A stretch of DNA of 64,000 nucleotides from Sanderia malayensis (taxonomy: Eukaryota > Cnidaria > Scyphozoa > Semaeostomeae > Pelagiidae). The notes beneath the pieces are model-generated. The model was not told where the DNA came from. It made no database searches and was given only the letters and a program-made list of their open reading frames with translations. The stretch covers positions 1,178,001 to 1,242,000 of the forward strand of contig RQOL01000660.1 in NCBI GenBank assembly GCA_013076295.1, written 5' to 3'. Each line of letters begins with the position of its first letter. The stretch's first letter is position 1. Positions 11,500 to 25,400 of the stretch are shown here, piece after piece. A program made the translations under genes and the position numbers.

Positions 11500-14400
11500 A
11501 GCCATAACAATAGAGTAATGTTATGTAGCACCTGAATATCTTCAGATTACTCTTCCTGGAACACCTATATTCTCGTATGCAGGTGCAGCCTGCGTGACTT
11601 ATCTTATGGTGCCTATTTATTCAGCATATCAACATCACCTGAATAGGGATGTGTTCACAAAACGGACTCGAAAGTGCGTAGTCTGATTCCACTCCACTCT
11701 TAACATACACATCGCAAACCGCCTGCACACGTGTTGTTTCGTTTCAGGTCACCATATCGAGATTCAAGAATAGTTAAACTAAATGGAATACCGTAAATTC
11801 TCTTCTAAGACCCTCCTTTCAATTAAGCCCCCTCTCTACAATAAGCCCCTCCCTTCAAAATTTTAATAGTGTGAAAATTAACTGATAAAAAGCAGAGAAC
11901 TTGTGCAATTGATCATTTTCAATAGTTTTCAACAAATCAAAACTCAAACATGAATATTTATGTATTGTTGGTAACGTTTTTCAGTGTTGGTTGTTCTACT
12001 GTTATCTTCATGTGTGCAAGACTTGCCACCTTGTTATCTAATTCATTGTGAAATGCTGTGATTATTCGTTTACTTTCTGAATAAACAAAACATCTGCCCC
12101 GAGCCTTCTTCTGAGAGCTTTCATATTTCAAAAAATTTATCAAGCCCCCCTACAACTAAGCACTCCTTCTCTTACAAGCCTACTTAAAGTGCTCGATATA
12201 AATAGGCCCCGGGGCTGGAGAGGGGGAAAGGGGGTTAATAAAAAATTAACGGTCAGCCTATATACAAGAACAAGAAAAATACAAGAAAACATTTGAACGC
12301 ATGCATGTTAGCAGTATCATCTCTGTCTAAACTTGTATACCTGTGCAATACCTGCTTCAATGCAATAAAACCATCAAACATCATTTAAATCATACTTGGG
12401 CCATTTTGAAGGGGCATATTATTGTAATAGAAACGCGTAATTACTTCCTAGACATAAGTTTGCAAGTTTCGTTCATAGAGTGGAAAAAATAACTTGTTAA
12501 CAACACAACAGGATCTATAAATTAATTTTGTCCTTTGAACTGCTTCGCAGTATAATTTTGCCTCAATGTAATGGACTTCTTCCGATAGCAAAGTATATTT
12601 TCGTTCCCATATCCAATTAATCTATTGCTATTACTCTAACTTTTGCATTTTACTCACGTATGGAGCACTTTGTCACGCCTTTACAGGTAAAAATTTCTCA
12701 AAAGTCTTTTAATTGGGTATTTAAAAGACCCGCATAGTATCAGAACTTACGAAACATAAATCAAAACTAGAAAATCAATCAAAATCATTGCTGAAAAAAA
12801 CATCATCTTATCATTAAATTCAATCAGAGTAAAACTGGTTATCCTTCACATTTCACAAGAGTCGAAAACTGAAAAGTTTCTTTTGCAAAATATGCGTCGG
12901 CCCTTTACCAATGAGTTTTTTATAAAGTGGATTTTTATAAAAGAAATCCAACGCTACTAACAGTGGGGTGATTCGCGATTAATAAGTAAGTTTCGATGCA
13001 ACTAACTTCCATCGAAAGTTACTTATTAATAAGAGAGCAAGAAGTGATTAAACAATTTAAGTGTTAGTTTAAATTATGTTATAGTTTAAGAAGACCATTT
13101 AATGTAAAACATGTAAAACATGGTGTAAAAATATAGCAAATAGTTGGCACCATACCTCGATTTTCCAGAAAACCAAACTTCGTGCTAGCAAATTCGAAGA
13201 TCCTTGGAAAAAAATAAACCAATAATTATAGTGTACTATGAAATGAAATTCAAACAAGAAATTCAGTCAGCAATAATTTATATTTTTATACCGCAATACA
13301 AATCAATGTGATCTTGAGGCTGTAAAGTTTGAAAGTTGGAAGATTGAAATAGAAGTGTCTGACACTGATTGCTTTCGAAGACTTGTAAAAGAGCTTGCAG
13401 TTAAGAGGAGCAAGGATCAGGAGACGAGGTTGACACAGGCTTAAAATTCAACAATAATCAGACGTTCATTGATTAGCAATTCGTATCGAAAGACATTTGC
13501 ATTGATAAGAAAGGAGAGACAAGCCAGAGTAAACAAAGAGTATCTAACAACAGTATGATGCAAAAGCAATGCAATAGAAATTTGTGGACTGTCAGTCTTT
13601 TTCACAAACTATGTGCAGCTGGTTTCGAAAGCAATTGGCTCGTTTCACAATTTTTCTTTCCAAGGAAAGTTGTGACAAACATTGTGTATAAACAAGAGAT
13701 AAAGAAAATCGTTGTATTTTGTTAGAGCGAGGAACAAACATAGGTCTGAGTCTTTCAAAAAAAACTTTTCAAGTTTTGCGTAAAAAATTGACCTGTGGAA
13801 ATTCATTTCTGGGCAAATATACAGGTCATAAAGCGAATATACGAAGAAATAACGATATACGAATAATGAAATTGATTGCAAGAAAGTCACTTTGATAATA
13901 CCGTTGAATTACGGCACTCCGCAGCGACTCACTTTTTGTTCTGTTGAGTAAATACAATTAAACAGCGATTTAATACGCTATACAGCAAATGGATACTGCA
14001 TGCACATACACATAGCAACTTACAAAATCAATTCACTGATATGTCCAACTTAACATATCATAAGGAAAACATAGTATACGAAGAGATGAGGAATGCTGTT
14101 CGATGTTTCTTACTCTAGACATAACAAGTTGTATTATACACATAAATGCCTTGAATGTCGTATCATGTGAAGAAATACTCCGAAATTAAAGCATTTACAA
14201 ACCATTCCAATAACTCACACAGCTATGCAAATTAGTTAGGCCGTGTTGACATAGCTGATTGGGCAAAGATTTCTTCAATTTAAATCACAGGTCTATATAG
14301 CATATCAGAAAATCGATTGGAAAAATTGTGAAGGAAAAATATAGCTCGGCACATTAAGATTAAGATATTTATGGGTCGAGCGTTAACTCTTTCATGCCCA

Positions 14401-15114
14401 GCGTCCCAGTAGGTCCCAGTAGAAGCCGAAAAGGATGGAGGGAAATAAAATGCTGCATGAAAATAATGGGTTGATGCAAAATTACGACGTTTTGAGCCAT
14501 AAAGGGTCGTAATACATGAAATAAAGCAAAATAAGAGTAGATAGAAATAATTTAGATATCAAAAGATTGGATTCACACTGTATTGACAATTATGTAAAAT
14601 AAAAAGAAAAAAGCACTTGAACTTACTTGGAATGGAATACGACGGTTTGACGTGACAAGAATCACTTTTTCCAACTAAAAACAAGCAAAAAGAGTATTTA
14701 TACTTAGGAAAGCAATTATATATAAATAATTAATTGCGTAGATCATACACACAGACACACTTATATATAGAGTGAAAAGAAACAATGAATAACTGAAAAT
14801 GAATGTGAAAATGAATGAAATGATTTTCCAGCCGATAAATCACTCTGCTTTCAATTGGAAATAAAAATAAACAAAAAAAACTATCGTTTTAAATTTCATA
14901 TTAATAATTGATGGTAAATTCAACTTTCCAAAAATCCAGTCCACACGTCATATTAAGGGAAAGCACTTTGAATGGAAAAGAAAAAAGAAAATGCCGGATT
15001 ACAGCGATTACAGCTGTGCATTTGATTAGCCTATTTCAGTTCAGTTTGGATTCTTTGAAATTTAAAAACGTAAACTGTAAATTATAATCATACATTGTTC
15101 TATGTACAATAGTA

Positions 15115-15366
15115 GACAAAAGTTATTGGGACACGTCTTGGAGCAGTATATTGCAAAATTACGATAAAAGGTTATGCAAAATGTAAAATTTATTTTTGCG
15201 GGCTTTCCCACCTATATTAAAAAATGTTGTTCTTTCAATTTGACCCTTGTGATCACCGTGCAAAATTATTTTGCTGCCGACGTTGTGTAAAAATGTGCCT
15301 AAAGACAACATTATTTGGGAAGGAGGTGGATGACGGGTGCGTGTAGAGTGTCCCAGAACGTTTGTC
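15115..15366. mobile_element. Tc1/mariner-like MITE
   Basis: The left end GACAAAAGTTATTGGGACA is matched by the reverse complement of the right end (GACAAACGTTCTGGGAC). These ends are the kind seen on Tc1/mariner elements (family knowledge). About 250 bp, with no coding content. Confidence 0.6.
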
Positions 15367-15738
15367 CCATATTCTAACTGAGGTGCACATACCTGGTCGG
15401 AAACACTACCGCTAAATAAAAAACGTAACAGCGTTTAGGGACTAGGTAGAAAAAACGAAGATTTGAATCTTAATATCGGAATATACAAGCAACAGTGATA
15501 AGTTTAATGTTGTTTTATGCACAACAACCCCGACTTACTCGCGGATTAACAACCGTCTATGGATAAATAATATAAACATGAACACTCTCACGGGGGAGAG
15601 CTGATAGAGAAAATAACAAAATCGGCAAAGCGGACTGTTTGCAACACTTTCGACTAGGATTGAATGGGTTTCTTGCGCAGATATGTATTTACCATACAGG
15701 TGATGAGTATTTGTCACATGGCACACTCTCAGTCATAG

Positions 15739-18700
15739 CTATCGTTCACAACACCCTTCGAGTGTCGCGTGTTCGTCTCTGTGAATAAATTGCCAGTCTT
15801 TGACTAAAAAGAAAAAGTATCAAACCATTATTAAAATATCACACCATTATCACCAGACTCATTTTAAATAGGAAAGCAGAAGGAAAACATTGGAGTTTTC
15901 ACAGGGTCGAAAATTATGTGTTTTATCGCGTTTATTTTGCAAAATTATCTTTGAAACATTTTATTTCGATTAACAACTTCAAAGTTCAGAGACGTCAGAT
16001 AAATCTCATAGCTGGGGGCATAAAGAAAGAGGGCCATCTAGGAGAGAAAAGGGGGCATGCACTCCTGGCACTCCCTGTTCCGATATCCACGAAAAAGCTG
16101 TTTAAATAAGGGTCGTTGTCATTGTTACTAGGCAGTGGGTAAAGTTATTGGCCGCAAAAGGACTTAACATGTCAGTTTAGTGATCTGTTACATAAATGCT
16201 ATTATACCAGCAGTTTAATGCGGTTGAGTGGTGCAGTCGCTTCGGGACATAAACACATGTTACGAGCACCATCTGAAAGGTGACAGTTCCCATTGCCCCC
16301 CCTCCTCCAAGACGTTTGAAAAATCAACTGCAATTCTCTGACAACTTACTTTGACACTTCTTACTGCAATAAAACTTTGTTCCTTTTCCGTTACACCTAA
16401 AACAAGGATCAGAACATATGAGCTTCGTGATCACATGTTCGTTGGTAATTCTGTCTTTTAATATACAACTGTCAAACTTCGAGTCGAGTTCAGTACCAGA
16501 GTTCAAGCGATAGAATAGATAGAATCCCAATTACCAAGCACATTTTTTGAATGTTTTTGGGCTTGGTTCTATTTTCCCACAGCAACGACAATGATGACAC
16601 TTTCCTGCAACCGGTTTAGCTTGACTTTCGGCTTCGGGTCCACGTCCTTTCGAATCCTTTCCACTTGGTTCCCCATTACCCGCACCACTACTACCACCAC
16701 TAATCAGGCCACTGACAGTGATGCAATGTGACGCAGTATCCTTGTGGATCGTAAACGATGAAATTTTCTCGTGGCGGGTGCATTCTTCACTATCACCAGA
16801 GCCTCGTGTGGCTTGCTTTTCTTCCGATGACGTAACCTTCCTCTCTTCCTTGCATCCAACATTACACAAATCATCATCTTCATCATTATCATCATGCGCC
16901 TCACAGCCTAAAAAATCAGGTACCCAACCTTGCATCACAGCAGTAGCCATGAATAATTGGTGCGACAGAGGAACGGCATGTGGATCCTCATTTATTTTAT
17001 CCTTCTCTCCCGATGCTTTATTTTTTTTGGAAGATTCCTTGCTGCCTTGTTTGTTGCCATTGGAAGCAGTGCCGGCAGCATTACCAGCACTGTTATCTGA
17101 ACTGCCAGTGGTAAGTGTCGCAGACTTGGGTGAGGGAAAGGACATTGCATCGCCCTGCACCCATCGGCGAAGCAACCTGCAAACAGCACCGCCAAATTTT
17201 GCATAAAGTCCCATTGTCATGAGGGTCTAGAAAAGAGCGTAACTACTATTAGCATCATCACAAGCAAAATCATCATAATTATCACAATCAGCATAATCAC
17301 CATAATCAGCATAACTATCATAATCAGCACAAATATCATAATTATCATAATTGTCACAATAAGCATAATCAGCATAATTATCATAATCAGCATATAATCA
17401 GTATAAATATAATAATTATCATAGTCATCATAATTATCATAATCATCATCAGGGATCTGACAAAGGTATTTTGTAAGTAATTTATGTTGGACCAGTTGCT
17501 GTTGAAGCAAGGGAGCAAGTGTTTCAATTTAATAGACCGACCAGATTCAAATCCTGCCCCCCCTCACCTTTTTGTATGTATGTTTTTCAGTTGGTTCCCC
17601 AAAGAACTTTCTGAACGTGGATCTTGTGTCAATATTGTAAAATGGATCTTTCCCTGAAATAAGCAATGCATTGAAATTTCAGCAAGTTTTTGAAATACTT
17701 GAATATTGAAAATATACTTGAATAAAACAAAGATTTAACAAGCTCAATGACAAATCAAGCAGAGGATTTTGATCCTTCAACAATTTTGCATATTTTGATG
17801 AATATCATAAGTTCAATGTAAACTTAAAATAAAAAATCTACTTTTTAGAGCTGTTCCAAACACCTGATTTGAAAGTCTTTCTCTGTTTTCAGAAATAACT
17901 GCAATATCAAAGACAACTTTCTTCGCTGCAGACACTTTCTCTGAGATAAAAACACATAATGTTCAAATTTACATTTCTACTTGCCAAAAGAAAAAAGTAT
18001 GCTTGTTTTAAATAGAAAATTTGTATAATTTTTAGAAAATCACAAAGTGCACCCATTGCAAAGTTCTTTATCAGAAAATCTTTTGATTCATTAAAAATCT
18101 CATTTTTAATCTCCATCTAAAAATAAATATTAAAAGACATTAATTTCAAAGCTCATTAAGCAAGATTTCAACACATATTTTGGTTGCAGCTTTCAAACAA
18201 GCAATAATAAAATTATACCACAGAATTATCGGCCCAACCTTTGTTGGAAACTCTCTTATATACCCGTATACTTCCGAATATGCATAGAACTCAGCAATAA
18301 AACCTTTTTTGTTCTCAACAGTCTAAAACAAAACAGAATTATATGTCATGTTGTTGTGGAATAGAGTTTCTGCACATAAAAGCAGAGGTTGCACGGACCC
18401 CTGTGGCACTAACAAAGTTCCTAGTGACCCTCAAAAATAAAAACAAAATTTCAGCTTCTATATATAAGATAACAGGACCCATTGGGCAACCTTGGAGACA
18501 TTCCCTCTATTTCAAAAATTTCTGTCAGTAAATGGACTTTGAAGTTCCTCAGTCAAATATCCAAAACTGCTGGTTAAAATGACTGACTCCTATGGCCTTG
18601 AAGAATATTTATCAATTCCTTAGTTGTTACCATGCCATGGCTACTGCCTACATGTAATGCTTTAATGCAGCAAACAAAATGCCTATAAAGAAACTTAAGA

Positions 18701-18864
18701 TGGTATACAAATGTAGAGGTGTATTATACCATCTCTTTCCACATCGTTTTAAAAGCATCAAGATGCTTCTGAAAATATTCGAATTCCGCGGGAGTTAAAT
18801 CATGTTCAAAAAGCTCTGCTTCACCAAGAAGAATGTTGAAGACTTTCTTCATGTCAACTTCCAT
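15739..18864 (-). CDS. Unrecognised protein with C-terminal MYND zinc finger
   Basis: Eight exons join in phase: 18864-18730, 18322-18239, 18116-18053, 17940-17842, 17653-17568, 17226-16535, 16396-16350, 15797-15739, giving 421 residues. The first half (about 1-180) is helical and polar with no domain I can name. Residues of about 180-330 are low-complexity and rich in Ser, Gly, Asp and Glu. The C-terminus is a MYND finger: CRCC, KKCAWC, YCSKKCQ, then W and HRDEH, with the motif split over the last three exons. MYND fingers usually bind proline-rich peptides. The donors of exons 3 and 4 were chosen because they keep frame. An alternative donor at 17863 also exists but gives a less protein-like exon 5. 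Its start lies 617 bp from the STRA6 start on the other strand. Confidence 0.8.
17255..17450. repeat. CATAATNATCAT-type microsatellite
   Basis: Degenerate repeats of ATCATAAT and ATCAGCATA fill the intron between MYND-gene exons 5 and 6. Any open frames here are by-products of the repeat. Confidence 0.8.
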
Positions 18865-19481
18865 TGCAAGACTGCGTTAGTTGGGGTGACTTCCTGAGAA
18901 TATAAACATTTCTTAATGAGAAACTTGTGTTTATTTTTATGTTTAGATGTGAAGTAAAAAATTATGTGATCTAAATTATTACATATTGAGGAGATGGAAA
19001 TTAATTATTGGATTACATTAAAAGGTTAAAAATGCTCGCCCCGCCCACCACACCACGCCCCCAATCCAATCCACCCCACCCTCCCTCACATGGGACAAAT
19101 ATCGAAAGTTATTTATGATTGAACCTTCGCCATGAAGCAAGGAAAAAGAACGTTTGCTTAATCATTCTCTTTCACACTTTTAGCGTAACAACTAAATACC
19201 TTTTTATACTTGCCAACAGCTAAAAAAGCTTAATTCGTTGTTGGTAAAACACAATTGAACTTTTGGTTTGGTAGATATTCTTCATTCAATGAACCAAAAC
19301 TGAAAGCAACACATGAATGACTAGGTCTCCTTCGCAGCACAGCCGAGTTTGCAAGTCAGCAATTTTTGTTTGCGCAGCACTTCAATCTTGTGGCGAGTTT
19401 GATATTGCGTGCGTAATCTAATACCTTCAACGTTCTTGTGGTGTGACAACGTTGTTTGTTTAGCTCGGAGAAAATTGCAAA
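18865..19481. promoter_or_regulatory. Shared upstream region of the MYND gene and STRA6
   Basis: 617 bp separate the two start codons, which face away from each other, so at least part of both promoters must lie here (inference). A C-rich patch at 19038-19086 is the most distinctive segment. No TATA box was confidently assigned. Confidence 0.45.
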
Positions 19482-22400
19482 ATGCCGACTGTTTCTCCTG
19501 CCGTTGCTGCCAAGCAGCTTTTGGCAGTTGTAGGCGCTCTGTTTAGCCACACATATGTCCTCGATTTTAACGACCCTAAGAAATTTGCGGACACAGTTGG
19601 TTTTGTTGTCAATTCGACCATTGCAATGGGCAAAATTGTGAACTCGACTGGCCTTAATTTTCAAGATGTCAACAGAACTTTGACGAATCTGTATGTGTGT
19701 ATGAATGCAACGCTGACAAATAATAAAAATCCTCTCGATGCGTGGAAATGGTAAGTTTATTAGATATCTAGGTTTAGCTTAGCTGGATGGAGATCAACTC
19801 TAACCAAAGTAAACCTGGGGATAACTGAATAAAGTAAATTTTTTGATACCAGAATGTTATTATGAATTTGTTATGACTCCCGTTCATTCAAAAATTCATG
19901 TACCTGTTATCAAATGCAGACCCCCATAGCATTAATCAATTTGCTAACTTTTAATCAAGGAGGCTTTTGAGTTTTGTGCCTTGACGACGATTCTGACAAA
20001 GCGAACAATTTCTGGTCACGCCTATCTTATATTATTTATACTTATACTTATATACTTATACTTTTTTGCATAGGCTTGTAGCCTGTAGCAAACTCCTATG
20101 ATATAACATTGATAATTTATGTGTTGTTGAGAAATACACTAGGATCTGTGCTGAATATTTTGTCTTTATAATAATTGTCTATTTGATTCTTGAAGCTGTT
20201 TATGCTTGGTGCATTTACTATCTCTTCCGGCAAACAGTTCCAGTAATTGTTGACTCTGTTACTATAAAAACGTTTCCTCACATCAAGGTTAAATCTCTGC
20301 GTTACAGCTTTAAACTGTGCCCTCTAGTGATGCCTGCGGCTCTTGGTAGGAGTTTATCGCTTTATATATTGTAATGATTGCGATTCGACTCGTTTTCTTT
20401 TCCTCCTTTGGTGTGACTTAAACTTTAGTTCTAGTTTCTCTTGCTGTTTCGTTTCATTTCGTTTGTATTGCTTTGTAACCACTTGCTGTTTATTTAATGT
20501 TCTAATTCTGTCTTCTTGTTGTTCTAATAGCTGGTAGTTTAAAATTTTATACAACAACCCTCCATCCATAATTGTACGTTATGTGATTATTAAACAGAGT
20601 TGTGAGGAGGGGCGTTTTCTTTGTGCTCCAGTTTGCAGAGCATGGCAAGGGTGCTGTGCCCGAGAGGAACTCATATATTTATCATCATATTTCAGTATAC
20701 CATCTCCAACGTCAGCGCCAACAGCAATTAATGAAATTCAGCTTTGCACAAACTTGGAATATAACATGAATGGATTGCTTCTTGTTATCTTGTTTCTTAC
20801 ATCTGTGAGTATTTTATCTTGACATTTCAACTAGCAAAGGAGAGATGAACTATAATTCATGCTAAATTTTATTATTATCTGCAAGGGTTTTGTAATATGA
20901 TTAGAAACATACCATATAAATTACTAATTTATTTTGAAAACTTTTTAATTTGTCTTCTTTTGTTTTATATCAGGTGGTTTTTTTATTTGTATGGTCCTTT
21001 CTTGGCAAAAGAAAGAGCTGTTGCTTGCGTTGTTGTCATGGTTTTCCACGCCCTGTTGTGTGAGTATATATGAAAATAATCACAATTGGCAGGTACAGTA
21101 AGATCTCTGCCAAGCTTCCCTTTTTAATAAGTCCCAATTTCAAAATAAAATTTTGAATCAAGCCCTGAATAAATTTTTTATGAATGCAATGTTTTGAAAG
21201 ATACTTCGTTCATTACCGTGAACTGCTTGTCTATTCAGTGATTGTCTATTCAGTGATTGAGAAGACAAGCAGTCTTATCACTGAATAGTATATCACATAT
21301 AGTATATAATCTTATCACAATATTACAGACCACAGTCTTTATAAGAATAGAAATTTATTGTGTAATTTATGAACTAACTTTTGACTTTTCTCATTTGCCC
21401 AAGGATGAGAGAAGTATTTCTCGAAACGTCACAACCCGTATGCACTCATGTTCATAACATGATAAATTTCTATTCTTATAATGAAAATCACTGAAAAGAC
21501 AAGCACAAATTTATGAAACCTAAGAAACCTTGAATAAGCCCCCACCCTTGGACTACAAATTGTTAATAAGCCCCCACCCCTAGCAGGCTGATATTTGCGT
21601 ACAGCGAGTTTGATAAAATTTTGTTTTTCTAACAGTTTTTTTACCAATATCTGAGCATTCTTCTGATTATGTGTGTATGCAAAATACTTTGCTGGAATAA
21701 CTAAACCAATTTCCCGTTTCTTTTCCCAGTAACAGCATCAATTTTTGGGCCATATTTGAGACTTGAGCTTTACAAGCCCCCCTCGAATAAGCCCCCCTTT
21801 GAAAATGTCAAAAATAAATAAGCCCCCAGGGGGCTAATTCGAGGATTTACGGTATGCATTAAATGGCTTTATTGGCACTCTCTTGCAGACCTTTGAACAT
21901 GCTTGATAGCTACGAAAACCGGCTTGGTTATGCTGCAGTATTTGCCCTAGTAACGTTATATTGCATTACTGTTCTGTTTGGAAGTGTGGAGTCTATTCTC
22001 GGTACATCATGGGGGAAGATAATAAAAGCATCACCGTCATATGTCAGCTGTAAGATGTTTTCTTTGTAAAATGAATCCTGATACTGTAAATTCTCTATCA
22101 AATCTCCCTTTCTCATAAGCTCCCCTTCCGAGAAGAGATTTTGAATTAAGCTCCTCTCTCTGTTAGGCTCATTTTTTTCTGAAATTCTGAACAGTGATGA
22201 AATTATGATTTGGTTGAACTTATTTTTCAGTTATTTTACAGAAAAAATGTTCCAAAGTTTTTTTTAAGAATTTTTGCAACCCCTTTCTATCAAGCTCTTT
22301 TTTCAACAATGAGTCCAGTAGTTTTTTTTCAGTCTACGATATAGAGGGTTTTGTTTTCAAATGCCACGCCCAAGTCTGACCCCCTGTGCCCCAGTGTGCT

Positions 22401-25400
22401 TCCGGCATCCCTGATTGTATTCCAACTTGTATCTGGTAACAACTTTGTTTTTCTCTTGTAGTTATTTTCAAGATGGTTGCAACTGTGGTAATTTCCATTT
22501 CAGCGTATCCGTTGTTTACATGTATAACCACGCGTCATAAAGTTGCTGGTGCCTGTATCGGCTTGCTTTACTCTCTGCTTTGGTATGTTAATAAGCTAGA
22601 CTTCTTTTGCATTGAATACGGGTTGGGGGAGCCAGTTTTTGCCATTAATGTTTCACCATAAGTTGATGCCATAAAGTTGATGAGTTCAGACCTCAAATAT
22701 TTCTTCTCTCATAGGCTTGGAATTTACTTGTGGACACAATTAGCCTTGATTATATTATGCAGGGATAAGAAACGAGAAGTGGTATGTACCCGTTTAATGA
22801 ACCCCAAATTTCCCTTTTTGACCCAGCACAAGACTGGCAGGACTCTATGCATCAAACTTCTCATTTTGATACATAAATTTCTCCCTTTGACATTTTCCCC
22901 ATCAATACCAAGAGTTTTCCCTCGATACACAGAGTTCCCCCTCGATACACGGAGTTCCCCCATCGATACACAAAGTTTCCCCTTCGATGCACAGAGTTCC
23001 CCCTCGATACACAGAGTTTTCTCCTCGATACACAGAGTTCCTCTGTGAATACATAGAGTTCCCCCATTTATACATAGAATTCCCCCATCGATGCATAGAG
23101 CTCCTCTCTCAATACATAGAGTTCCCCCCCTCGATAAACAGAGCTATCTCGTTTATACATCGAATTTCCCTTTGATTACTACCTTCTTTTCTTTTCCACA
23201 GGGCATTATTCTATTTTATTTAACAAATATGATACCCCAGGTATTGGCGTTGTGCATTTTGATCTTTCAATTCATACGTCAGTTATATGTTGGCATCCAA
23301 AGGCGACGAGGGGTACGTTAATTTGCTTGACCCTAATACAGCGAAAACTTGCATATAAGAAACTTGTTTCTAAAAACCAAGATGTACAGTTTTTTATAAA
23401 TTTTGAAAAATCAGATAATGAGTTTCTTAGAAAAGTTTCTGATTTCTTATCTTATAAATTCAGAAGGGTTTACCAGTTACACTTTGACGGAAGTTAATAA
23501 GTTTTGCAACATTTAAATTGTTTAGATAAAAGCTTGTTTGTTTCTGGAAAACAGACTAACCAGTTACTTATAGTTTGGTACATTACTTTACATATCTTAC
23601 AGTGAGTTTCTTATATGCGGGTTTTTACTTTAATGTATCTATATATCATGACGCATACATTATCACATTGTTTCTCGTGATCGTTAGCTACTTGGTGCAA
23701 GCTTCCAAAGACCCTTTGTTACTATAAATTTTCTTTTTTTGTTTGAGACAATGATTCTCTCGAATGCTTGAGTTATCAAAATTTAAAAATATTTTTGTGT
23801 GTGCTTATATCTAGAAATGGCTTCAAGATGCTGCTGATGTTCACGACGATTTCAAAACTAAGTATTTTTATGGTCATGTGAAGAACCTACTTAAAGCTGT
23901 AACACCGACCGAGTAAGTAATCATTGCTTATTATTGTTGCTTTGAGATTTCTCTGGGATGGGATAATTACGCATGCGTATTCCGATTTTAACACATAAAT
24001 GTCGAAGTGCGCATGTGTAACAACTTCATCTCGAAATTTGTCTTTATCTCATACCATATAACATTTGATTCGCAATGAATATAGAAACGGGGTTTTTCTA
24101 AACATTTCCTCCACTTTTTTAAGAGAGCCACAAGTAAAGGAAACGTTTAAAGTAAAACTGAAAAGGAGATTGTATACATGGCGTCCAGGTAAATTATTTA
24201 ATTTATTTACGTAGTTTTGTCATGTGAAAATACAATTGAACTTTTTATTCATTAATTTTTTTAATTTCTTAGATTTCAAATATTCTGTCAGAGTTGTATG
24301 TGCTTTTGCGGTATCTGGCATTACTATTTTCTACGTAAGTACAATACAAGTCGGTAATATATTTCTGTTTGTCGTGTCTGTTCAAAGATTGTCATGATAA
24401 GAATCAATTTTAGTAGTAATTTTAGAACTGCTTACCAGTGCGATGTTTCGAGAGATGTCTTCAAAGAGTAAAAGTTTTATCTATACCGTAAATCTTCAAA
24501 TGAGACCCTTGGGGCTATTTGCAAAAACGAAATTTTAGCTTGATATTTACTCTATATTAGGCTTCACAAAAGCTGTGATATGCAGTTAATCAATGAAGTT
24601 ATTGGCTAAAACTTGCTGCTATTTGCAATGCATACACTACACAACTTCAATGTTTTGATTCTTTGGCTCGGTATCCCTGCAAACGATTACCCAAGATCGG
24701 GGCTAATTCGAAGGGAGGGCTTATTCGGGGGGAGGCTTTATTCGTGGATTTTCGGTGCATATATAATAAAAAGTATTTGGTTTTGAATTTTCCTGTGTTT
24801 ATCTCTTTGAAAGATGACTGATTTTAGGGAATGGGAAATATTATAATTATAATATTATAATTGTTATATAACATCTGTTTATTATTATTTATTATTATTT
24901 ATAATCATTTAAGGAGGGAGCCCTTCAGCGCAAGCTGTTTTTCAAGGGGCCCTCCATTAAAACACTTTACAATATTCAAATACATAATAAGCTAAATACA
25001 ATTACGGTATAACGGGTAAATAAGTTCCCAAAACAAAAAAACACATCTGCGTTCTTAAGGCTCAATAGAAAATGCAATAAGCAATCTAAATTTCTGTTTT
25101 TGTTTTTTAGTTGACACTATTTTTTATGTACTTTACGTGGTATTATGTACAATATCTAATTGGCTCGGTTGTTAATTCGGATGACTTTGGAGCAAGATTG
25201 AAATTGTTGAATGTGAAAGATAAAATGATCAAGGATATTCGCTTTCACTTCAAGGTTGCGACATGTAAGTTTTATAAGAACATTCTACTTTGAGTAAGTC
25301 TTCGAACGTCATTAATTTTTCAGATTCAAGGAACAATTTTTTTTGACGTTTTGAAAGATTTTGTGACTTACATGTACAAAGCTTTCAAATGTTCCTATCT

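Larger units (their letters stand above)
10657..15738. other. Gene-poor interval between the lipoxygenase and MYND genes
   Basis: No gene could be supported in these 5 kb. It holds a 34-bp tandem array (10806-10957), an inverted-end element (11330-11499), a degraded copy of the ACCGTAAAT...AAGCCCC repeat (about 11792-12240) and a Tc1/mariner-like MITE (15115-15366). A 57-codon open stretch without ATG at 13275-13444 (ending RLTQA) reads somewhat like protein but has no partner exons. Confidence 0.5.

Noticed and set aside
13645..13890. 81-codon minus-strand frame in the gene-poor gap
   Set aside because: AT-driven composition rich in Phe and Tyr, with no domain, no splice partners and no similarity I recognise.
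16718..17206. 162-codon plus-strand frame
   Set aside because: It is antisense to the large MYND-gene exon, whose own frame continues into a zinc finger with matching splice phases.
22677..23175. Overlapping open frames on both strands
   Set aside because: They arise from a 20-bp minisatellite whose unit lacks stops in several frames, inside a STRA6 intron.
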